NCBI GenBank assembly: GCA_000242935.3
Contig: CP007053.1
Span: forward strand, 744,001-808,000
DNA length: 64,000 nucleotides
Origin: Opitutaceae bacterium TAV5
Lineage (GTDB): Bacteria > Verrucomicrobiota > Verrucomicrobiia > Opitutales > Opitutaceae
Direction of reading: 5' to 3'
Part shown: piece after piece, positions 58,276-64,000 of the stretch
Layout of the letters: each line of letters begins with the position of its first letter
Numbering within the stretch: the first letter of the stretch is position 1
Notes under the pieces: model-generated
The model's input: only the letters and a program-made list of their open reading frames with translations
Databases searched by the model: none
Told to the model about the DNA's origin: nothing
Made by a program: the position numbers and the translations under genes

Positions 58276-58821
58276 ATGACACACGAAGAAAAGGCTATAG
58301 CTGCAAACGAAATACATCGTGTCGCGACGAGGTACCGGGGAGAATTTCTAAATCGTCTTGCTTTCATTGAGAATGAAATGGGCCATTTATTGGCGGAATA
58401 TTTTTGCCCAAATGATGGAGGGAAACGGACTCTCCTCTATGATGAAATCCTGACCACCAATTTTTTCGGTTTGGAAAGGAAAAAACAACTATTCCGAGCC
58501 ATAGTAAAAATCGATTACCCTTCTTACTGGGAAGAAAACAAGGAGACCTTGGTAGCCTTTGACGACGTCCAAAGGTTCCGAAATAAGTTGGCGCATTCGC
58601 GCGTGGATGTGTCCGAAGAGGCCTTGGCCCGTCCGCTAGAACAAGGTGTCGGTTTCACTGATTGGAAAAACAGTGAACCTGTAACGGAAGCACAATTTCA
58701 GGACATGATAGCGAAGGTGAATATGATCATTTCTTGCATTCTGGAAATCAAACGTCTGCTTCCATTCAAGGAAAGGAAGCTCGTTACCCACGGGCTTGCT
58801 TCGACGCCGACAGACGGGTGA
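58276..58821 (+). CDS. HEPN-motif protein, putative RNase/defence factor
   Basis: 181 aa, all helical. VQRFRNKLAHSRVDVS contains the Rx4-6H motif of HEPN ribonucleases (R-NKLA-H, about residues 112-117). HEPN domains act in toxin-antitoxin and abortive infection systems. Followed by an overlapping small gene (TGATG). Motif-level evidence only. Confidence 0.6.
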   Translation: MTHEEKAIAANEIHRVATRYRGEFLNRLAFIENEMGHLLAEYFCPNDGGKRTLLYDEILTTNFFGLERKKQLFRAIVKIDYPSYWEENKETLVAFDDVQRFRNKLAHSRVDVSEEALARPLEQGVGFTDWKNSEPVTEAQFQDMIAKVNMIISCILEIKRLLPFKERKLVTHGLASTPTDG

Positions 58822-59132
58822 TGTGGGGCCACATGCCCTCCTCCACTCTTTGGCCCGAAGTCCTCGAAAACGCCCTCAACGCCGGCAAGGTGCGTGCAGG
58901 TGACGTGTTCCACTATCCGCCCGAGGCGCATGCGATGGAGTGGGGCAAGGCGCTCGAAATCCTGAAATTTACCGCGATCGTTACACTCGCTTCCGATGCC
59001 TCAAAAGACAGCGACGGCGTTGTGCATTACACGCTTTACCATCCCGTGCTTGACAAGGTCCAGGAGGCATCTCGCAGCGAGCTGAACCAGCTCAGTTTCC
59101 GCGACCTCTTGCGGCGAGGCACCTTGGTCTGA
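58821..59132 (+). CDS. Partner gene of HEPN protein, unknown
   Basis: 103 aa from ATG 58821, sharing its A with the HEPN stop (TGATG), so translationally coupled. Alpha/beta with LENALNAGKVRAGDVFHYPP and a basic end. Its base use is GC-rich again, unlike the genes before it. Converges with integrase at 2 bp. Confidence 0.55.
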   Translation: MWGHMPSSTLWPEVLENALNAGKVRAGDVFHYPPEAHAMEWGKALEILKFTAIVTLASDASKDSDGVVHYTLYHPVLDKVQEASRSELNQLSFRDLLRRGTLV

Positions 59133-59134
59133 AC

Positions 59135-60310
59135 TCACTCCGGCATAATCTTCCAGAATGTTTTCACTTCTGCTCCCGGTCGCGGGTGCTTGTAGTGCGC
59201 ATAGATCATGGTCGTGCTCGTGCCGCACTCCTCGGCGACCTCGTGCATTGGCGTCTTTTGCCCGGCTCGCATCGAAATGTAGGTGTGGCGCTGGATGTCC
59301 TCATCCCAAGTGATGGGCGGCACCTCCGGCCGGCGCTTGGCAATCCACTCGTTGGCGAGCGTTACCGTCCGCCGATGCAGCGTCACATTGAAATGCCCCG
59401 GTGCCGGCTCCTTGTCGGCCTTCACCGATTTCAGCCAAGCCAAGGCAGACGGCTGCATTTTCAGGATGCGGGGTTTTGCGCCTCGCTTGCGTCCCATCAC
59501 CGTCATTTCGCCTGTCGCAAAATCGACCTCGCCCCACGTCAGCCGGGTGGCCTCGCTTTCGGGTCGTAAGCCGCAGAGCAGGCAGAGCGTCACCCATCCC
59601 TTGAGTCGCCTGCACTCGGCGCCCTCGACCGCCCTTAACAACGCCTCTGCTTGCGCCGCGAGCAGTACTGACGGCATCGTCGCCGCATCCTCCCCCGTCC
59701 TCTTTTTGCTGATACGGATTCCGCCGCCGGGGTTTTCCTTGATGTGGCCGCGCTCGACCAGCCACGCGCCGAAGCGGTGAATCGCGTTGCGGTAGTTGGC
59801 GCGGGTGTTGCGGGCCTTGCCGAGTCCGTCGATCCATTCGCGCACGAGGGCAGGTGTGAACTGTGATGTGGTCAGCGACGAGTGATCGCGGAAGAACTTG
59901 CGCAGGCGGGCTTCGAGTTCATAACCCCACCGCTCTCCGACATCCTTTTGCACCATCGGCAACCACTCCAGGAGCAGCGGCATGACGGGCTGTGACTTTG
60001 GCTGTGTTTTCAGGGTGTGGATGCCGGCAGTGACGACGTCGGCCAAGGGCCAGCGACCGGCGATCAGGTTGATGGCGGCTTCGGCGGCCCTGATCTGGTT
60101 CGGCAGGAGCCGGGTCTGGACAAGATTTAGCGGCGCGGCGGCCTCTGCGTTGACTGCCTTCTGGTTTTCGAGCGCGCAGACCGCTTCGGCAGTGGCCGCG
60201 CTGTCGTAATTTTTGCGCAACCGGACGCCGCGCCACGATCCGCCGACACGCCATGACTTGGTTCCAGAGCGATTCGTAAAGCTGGTGACAGAGTAGGGGA
60301 GATTCTTCAT
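59135..60310 (-). CDS. int: Tyrosine recombinase (phage integrase)
   Basis: 391 aa from ATG 60310. Core-binding domain around SSLTTSQFTPALVREWIDGLGKAR; catalytic Arg I in LLCGLRPESEATRLTW; box II DIQRHTYISM keeps Arg II but has Asp for the first His; GTSTTMIYAHY has Thr for the second His and keeps the Tyr. These changes occur in a known integrase subgroup. Lies next to attR and its promoter overlaps the arm sites. Confidence 0.93.
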   Translation of the reverse strand: MKNLPYSVTSFTNRSGTKSWRVGGSWRGVRLRKNYDSAATAEAVCALENQKAVNAEAAAPLNLVQTRLLPNQIRAAEAAINLIAGRWPLADVVTAGIHTLKTQPKSQPVMPLLLEWLPMVQKDVGERWGYELEARLRKFFRDHSSLTTSQFTPALVREWIDGLGKARNTRANYRNAIHRFGAWLVERGHIKENPGGGIRISKKRTGEDAATMPSVLLAAQAEALLRAVEGAECRRLKGWVTLCLLCGLRPESEATRLTWGEVDFATGEMTVMGRKRGAKPRILKMQPSALAWLKSVKADKEPAPGHFNVTLHRRTVTLANEWIAKRRPEVPPITWDEDIQRHTYISMRAGQKTPMHEVAEECGTSTTMIYAHYKHPRPGAEVKTFWKIMPE

Positions 60311-60341
60311 GCTGCACAGTGTTGCAGAGGATTGCACAGGC

Positions 60342-60390
60342 TGGCAACCGATTTGACAACCGTGGCGAAAAGTTGCCAGGCGAGTTGCCA
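60342..60390. promoter_or_regulatory. Candidate integrase arm-type sites, right end
   Basis: TGGCAACC at 60342-60349, TGACAACC at 60354-60361 and inverted GTTGCCA at 60372-60378 and 60384-60390. The same family as at 7756-7797. Being upstream of int, they may also control it. Confidence 0.55.
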
Positions 60391-60474
60391 GATTTTGCAA
60401 TTTTACGCGATTTTTCGCTTTTTATTGCGACTACTCACGAGGGAAGCGTTTTTTCTCAGTCTCAACCGTTCAAA

Positions 60475-60522
60475 ATCGTAAACCGCTGGTCGTCGGTTCG
60501 ACTCCGACCATCGGCTCCACTT
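60475..60522 (+). repeat. attR: attR core (48-bp direct repeat, tRNA-Thr remnant)
   Basis: Exact copy of 7672-7719. It is the 3' end of the tRNA without the 5' half, so no functional tRNA here. Confidence 0.96.
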
Positions 60523-60635
60523 TCAGATCCCCTCCTGGCTGTGATGAGGGTCGGACCCCCCTCGCAATTCTCTCCCCCCTCTCGCCGCTACCGTCCGCTT
60601 GACCGTTTGCACCGGTTTCCGTTGTGTTGCCGTTC

Positions 60636-61400
60636 ATGCAATCCAAGCCGGCTTCTCCTCTTCCTCCCGCCCAACCCGCGGCGCCTTCCGCAGTCAAATA
60701 CAAACGTATTGTCCTGAAACTCAGTGGCGAGGTTCTCCGCGGCAAAGGATCCGAGTCCATTGACGCCGGCATCCTCGAACGCATGTGCTCGCAGGTGAAA
60801 GAGATCCATGACATGGGCGTCGAAATCGGCGTCGTCATCGGCGGGGGCAATATCTTCCGCGGTCTTCAGGGCGCCAAACGGGGCGTGGACCGCACCACCG
60901 GCGATTACATGGGAATGCTCGCCACCGTCATCAACGGCCTCGCGATCATGGACTGCCTCGAAAAGATGGGCGTCCACACCCGCGTGCAGACCGCCATCCC
61001 GATGGACCAGGTGGCCGAACCCTTCATCCTGCGCCGCGCCGTCCGCCATCTCGAAAAAGGCCGCGTCGTCATCTTCGTCGCCGGCACCGGCAATCCCTAT
61101 TTCTCGACCGACACCACCGCCGCTCTCCGCGCCTCCGAAATCGGCGCCAATGTCATCATGAAAGCCACCAAGGTGGACGGCATCTACGACAAGGATCCGA
61201 AAAAATACCCCGACGCCGTCAAATACGAGGAAATCACCTACATCGACGCTCTCAGGCAGCGGCTCAACGTCCTCGATTCCACCGCCTTCTCGCTCTGTCT
61301 CGACAACAGCATCCCCATCCTCGTCTTCGATCTCAACGACCCGACCGCCATCAGCCGCGCCGTCCACGGCGAGAAAGTAGGCACTCTGGTTCACAACTGA
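60636..61400 (+). CDS. pyrH: UMP kinase
   Basis: 254 aa. Phosphorylates UMP to [27 protein letters not shown] and [17 protein letters not shown] are PyrH signatures; [12 protein letters not shown] follows. ATG 60636 preferred over 60624. In an operon-like row with frr. Confidence 0.96.
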   Translation: MQSKPASPLPPAQPAAPSAVKYKRIVLKLSGEVLRGKGSESIDAGILERMCSQVKEIHDMGVEIGVVIGGGNIFRGLQGAKRGVDRTTGDYMGMLATVINGLAIMDCLEKMGVHTRVQTAIPMDQVAEPFILRRAVRHLEKGRVVIFVAGTGNPYFSTDTTAALRASEIGANVIMKATKVDGIYDKDPKKYPDAVKYEEITYIDALRQRLNVLDSTAFSLCLDNSIPILVFDLNDPTAISRAVHGEKVGTLVHN

Positions 61401-61470
61401 GCCTCGCCGGTTTTCCGGACTCCGTCCGGTCTCCATAACCCTGACACCAACACCCGACCCTCCTCTTCAT

Positions 61471-62016
61471 ATGTCATCCGCCATCCTCACCGAAGCCCAG
61501 GCCCGCATGAAAAAATCCGTGGACCACACGCTCCACGAATTTGCCAACATCCACACCGGCAAGGCCAACCCGACCATGGTCGAAAGCGTCATGATCGACG
61601 CCTACGGCTCGCAAATGCGCATCAAGGACTGCGCCGCCATCATGACGCCCGACGCGCGCATGATCGTCATCCAGCCCTGGGACAAGGGCCTCGTCCAGTC
61701 CATCGCCAAGGGCATCCAGATCGCCAATCTCGGTTTCAATCCCAACGTCGACGGCAACCTCGTCCGCGTGCCGCTCCCCGAGATGAGCCGCGAGCGCCGC
61801 CAGGAATTCGTCAAGGTCGCCAACCGTCTTGCCGAGGAAGGCCGCGTCCAGGTCCGCAACGTGCGCCGCGACATCCTCGAAACCGTCAAGAAAGCCAAGC
61901 TCCCCGAAGACGAAGGCAAGCGGCTCGAAAAAGACATCCAGACCCTGACCGACAAATCCATCGAGGAGATCAACCAGCACCTCGCCTCGAAAGAAAAGGA
62001 GCTCCTCACGGTCTGA
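61471..62016 (+). CDS. frr: Ribosome recycling factor
   Basis: 181 aa. Splits post-termination ribosomes with EF-G. HTGKANPTMVESV, RVPLPEMSRERRQEFVKVA and VRNVRRDILE are family signatures. 70 bp after pyrH. Confidence 0.96.
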   Translation: MSSAILTEAQARMKKSVDHTLHEFANIHTGKANPTMVESVMIDAYGSQMRIKDCAAIMTPDARMIVIQPWDKGLVQSIAKGIQIANLGFNPNVDGNLVRVPLPEMSRERRQEFVKVANRLAEEGRVQVRNVRRDILETVKKAKLPEDEGKRLEKDIQTLTDKSIEEINQHLASKEKELLTV

Positions 62017-62019
62017 TCT

Positions 62020-62121
62020 TTGGCCGCGGCCAAGGATCAGCAGTTCAGGGTTTGGAGTCCGGAGTTCCTGCAAAGCCGCGTTTGAGAAACCCCGGACTCT
62101 GAACCCTGAACACTGAACTCC
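62020..62121. repeat. Palindrome and long imperfect inverted repeat after frr
   Basis: Perfect TTGGCCGCGGCCAA (62020-62033), then arms of about 22 bp starting CAGTTCAGGGTTTGG (62041-62062) and CCGGACTCTGAACCC (62092-62115). Likely ends frr transcription or is a dispersed genomic repeat. Confidence 0.5.
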
Positions 62122-62151
62122 AGACCCGGCCAGCGGCAACGCCGCCTCACC

Positions 62152-63267
62152 ATGCCCACCCGCTCCCTCCTCTCCTCCCCTCCCCGCCGCATCGTCGTCA
62201 AGCTCGGCACCGGTGTCCTCACCACCGGTATCGGCCAACTGGATACGGCCCGCGTCGCCGCCATCGCCGACGAGATCGCCGCGTTGCGCACCGCCGGCAC
62301 CGAGGTCATCGTCGTTTCCTCCGGCGCGGTCGGGCTCGGCATGGGACGGCTCGCGCTCACGCGCAAACCCGCCGAGGTGGCCCGCAAACAGGCCTGCGCC
62401 GCCATCGGCCAGTCGCTGCTCATGCAGACGTGGCAGGACGGCTTCGATCCTCACAATCTCGCGGCGGCGCAGGTTCTCCTCACGCATGAAGATCTCCGCA
62501 GCCGCCACCGCTATCTCGGCGTCAAGGCCTGCATCGAGGAACTCATCGGGTACGGCACGATCCCCGTCATCAACGAAAACGACACCGTCAGCGCGGCCGA
62601 GATCAAGTTTGGCGACAACGACACGCTTTCCGCGATGGTCGCCGCCCTCGTCGGCGCACAGTACCTCGTCATCCTCTCCACCGCGCCCGGCCTCATCGAC
62701 ATGAAGGGCTCCGGCCTGATCGTGCCGGTTGTGGAAAAAATCACGCCCGAGATCGAGTCCATGGCGGGCGGCACCACGAGCATCACCGCCACCGGCGGCA
62801 TGATCTCGAAAATCTCCGCCGCCAGGCTGGCGACCAAGGCCGGCTGCGGCGTCTTCATCGCCAGCGGCGCCGAACCCGAAGTCCTCGCCCGCATTTTCGG
62901 CGGACGCAATCCCGGCACCTTTTTTGTTCCGTCCGGCCTGCGTCTCGAATCGCGCAAACACTGGATCGCCTATTTCCAGCGTCCGCAGGCCGCGATCGCA
63001 ATCAATGCCCGCGCCGTGCCGGTAATTCGCGAACAAAACCGCAGCCTCCTCGCGGTCGGCGTGACGGGCTCGCGCGGCCATTTCGAAAAAGGCGACATCG
63101 TGGACATCACCGGCCCGGACGGCACGGTCATCGCCCGCGGTGTCACCACCTGGTCCGACGACGAAATCGCCGCCATCGCAGGCAAAACCAGCGAGGAACT
63201 GAAACCGCTCTTCCCCGGCCGCAAGCACCTCGAAGTCATCCATCGCGACAATCTCGTGGTGCTGTAA
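62152..63267 (+). CDS. proB: Glutamate 5-kinase
   Basis: 371 aa. First step of proline synthesis. Kinase domain: RRIVVKLGTGVLT, VSSGAVGLGMGRL, INENDTVSAAEIKFGDNDTLSAMVA; C-terminal PUA domain from about 285 (LLAVGVTGSRGHFEKGDIVDI). proA is not adjacent in the window. Confidence 0.96.
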   Translation: MPTRSLLSSPPRRIVVKLGTGVLTTGIGQLDTARVAAIADEIAALRTAGTEVIVVSSGAVGLGMGRLALTRKPAEVARKQACAAIGQSLLMQTWQDGFDPHNLAAAQVLLTHEDLRSRHRYLGVKACIEELIGYGTIPVINENDTVSAAEIKFGDNDTLSAMVAALVGAQYLVILSTAPGLIDMKGSGLIVPVVEKITPEIESMAGGTTSITATGGMISKISAARLATKAGCGVFIASGAEPEVLARIFGGRNPGTFFVPSGLRLESRKHWIAYFQRPQAAIAINARAVPVIREQNRSLLAVGVTGSRGHFEKGDIVDITGPDGTVIARGVTTWSDDEIAAIAGKTSEELKPLFPGRKHLEVIHRDNLVVL

Positions 63268-63387
63268 ATACGCCTGTCCGTGTCGCGAAGCATCCAGGTG
63301 GTACGCGAGTTGCGCCCGGCGAGATAGTCAGCAAGCCGGGTGCAAAGCAAGGTGATGTTATGGGGAGGAGGGAGCGGAGGGATGGCG

Positions 63388-64000
63388 TCACAATCCCTTT
63401 TGTTGACGGGAGGTCTGATCCTTCTCCTGTTCGGCGTTCAGCAGGCGGACGGCGCCACTAAAGTAGAGGTAGTTTCTTCCTTTTTTGTGAGACGGTTTTT
63501 TTATGCGGCCTGACTGGCCGGTCTCGCTGTCGCAGTCGCGGATTGCCCAAGTGATTTTCGGGTTGCGGGTTTCGAGGTAGGTCGTGAGGCGGTAGGGTTT
63601 GTTGGTGCCGCCGGGGTAGCCGAAGGGATAATCGGCGCGCGTCTCCGGCCTGCCTTGGTAGTCGGCAGGGAGTTCGTAGCTGCGTTCGTCGATGGTGGTG
63701 TCGTGAGCGTTGGTCATACGGGCCAGGTGCGCGGGGCATCGCATGAAGGGCAGCAGTTGTTGTTCGCTGGTTGGCGTCTGGCCCATGTAGGGAGCGATAT
63801 AACGGGAAAGTTGTTGCTGGGTGTTGTCCCGGTAAAAGGGTGACTGAGGCGTCTGGAGCGGACCGGGCAGCATGCCCTTGTTGTCGTCAACAAACATCAT
63901 GAGCGCGAGGTGGACTTGCCGGAGGTTGCTCTGACAACGGGTGCTCCATGCCTGTTCGCGCACCATGCCGACAGTGGGGATAAGAATGCCCGCAAGAATT
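63388..64000 (-). CDS. Prepilin-type (DUF1559-like) protein, 5' partial
   Basis: The frame continues past the ATG at 63966 to the window edge as ILAGILIPTVG, the end of a type IV prepilin N-terminal helix, so the start lies outside. Then TRCQSNLRQVHLALMMFVDDNKGMLPG, typical of these Verrucomicrobiota/Planctomycetes pseudopilins, and the C-terminal half has KITWAIRDCDSE and NYLYFSGAVRLL. A secreted pseudopilin-like protein. Confidence 0.85.
   Translation of the reverse strand, partial: ILAGILIPTVGMVREQAWSTRCQSNLRQVHLALMMFVDDNKGMLPGPLQTPQSPFYRDNTQQQLSRYIAPYMGQTPTSEQQLLPFMRCPAHLARMTNAHDTTIDERSYELPADYQGRPETRADYPFGYPGGTNKPYRLTTYLETRNPKITWAIRDCDSETGQSGRIKKPSHKKGRNYLYFSGAVRLLNAEQEKDQTSRQQKGL

Larger units (their letters stand above)
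7672..60522. mobile_element. Complete-looking prophage (lambda-like head, P2-like contractile tail)
   Basis: Bounded by a perfect 48-bp direct repeat whose copies begin 52,803 bp apart. The left copy is the 3' part of tRNA-Thr; the right copy is a tRNA remnant beside the integrase. It holds integrase, repressor, antirepressor, recombination, replication, late regulator, packaging, head and full tail genes in one consistent order and nearly one orientation. No broken structural gene was seen, so it may be inducible. Confidence 0.95.

Noticed and set aside
60475-60522. Second tRNA-Thr gene
   Set aside because: Only the 3' half is present; no acceptor 5' strand or D-arm.

Overview
The window is a piece of a GC-rich bacterial chromosome interrupted by one complete-looking prophage of 52.8 kb. 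The flanking genes (ilvD, lpd, an SHD1-like secreted protein, a PEP-CTERM-type surface protein, queA, then pyrH-frr-proB and a DUF1559-type prepilin) suggest the Verrucomicrobiota, probably Opitutaceae. That placement is inferred from gene content only; no rRNA is present.

Chromosome, left arm (1-7641): a 5'-truncated PEP-CTERM-like protein, a PepSY-like exported protein, ilvD, a block of inverted/direct intergenic repeats, lpd, an SHD1-like protein, a lipoprotein and queA. A tRNA-Thr(CGT) gene at 7642-7716 is the integration site. Its last 45 bases plus 3 more (7672-7719) recur exactly at 60475-60522, so these 48 bp are attL and attR. The tRNA stays intact at attL. Chromosome, right arm (60523-64000): pyrH, frr, proB and a prepilin cut by the window end.

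Prophage (7672-60522). Nearly all genes are on the minus strand, so the map reads right to left. Next to attR is a tyrosine integrase. A plus-strand, AT-richer group (55500-59132) holds the repressor and probable lysogenic-conversion or defence genes: a three-TM protein, a two-TM coiled-coil protein resembling abortive-infection proteins, and a HEPN-motif protein with an overlapping partner. Divergent from the repressor runs a long early operon (55434 down to 34925): a Cro-like protein, a Rha/KilAC antirepressor, a RecE-like exonuclease with partners, a metallopeptidase, an orphan C-terminal piece of an m5C methyltransferase, many small zinc-binding or unknown proteins, a PAPS-reductase-like protein, a DUF5131 protein, a DUF1064 nuclease, a replication initiator with internal repeats, a DnaC-like loader and a Mor/C-like activator. 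The late region has a lambda-like head (ParB-methyltransferase fusion, Nu1-like TerS, gpA TerL, gpW, portal, a fused prohead protease-capsid protein) followed by a P2-like contractile tail (S/Z-like, V, W, J, I, fibres, lysis-region genes, FI, FII, E/E', T, U, X, D).

Main points beyond the gene list. (1) A solitary type I-C CRISPR repeat at 47722-47752, a candidate RNA-based anti-CRISPR. (2) A bipartite motif, CACAAGACC - 17 bp - TAnnnT, in front of the tape measure, sheath, gpW, capsid and Mor-like genes. In three of the five the -10 box lies exactly 6 nt before the ATG, which implies leaderless late mRNAs controlled by the Mor-like activator. (3) An Acb2/Tad1-hairpin-like protein in the lysis region, a candidate sponge for defence cyclic nucleotides. 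(4) A tRNA(CAT) between the tube and gpE genes. (5) A canonical GGGTTTT -1 frameshift site in gpE/E'. (6) The plus-strand island beside the repressor.
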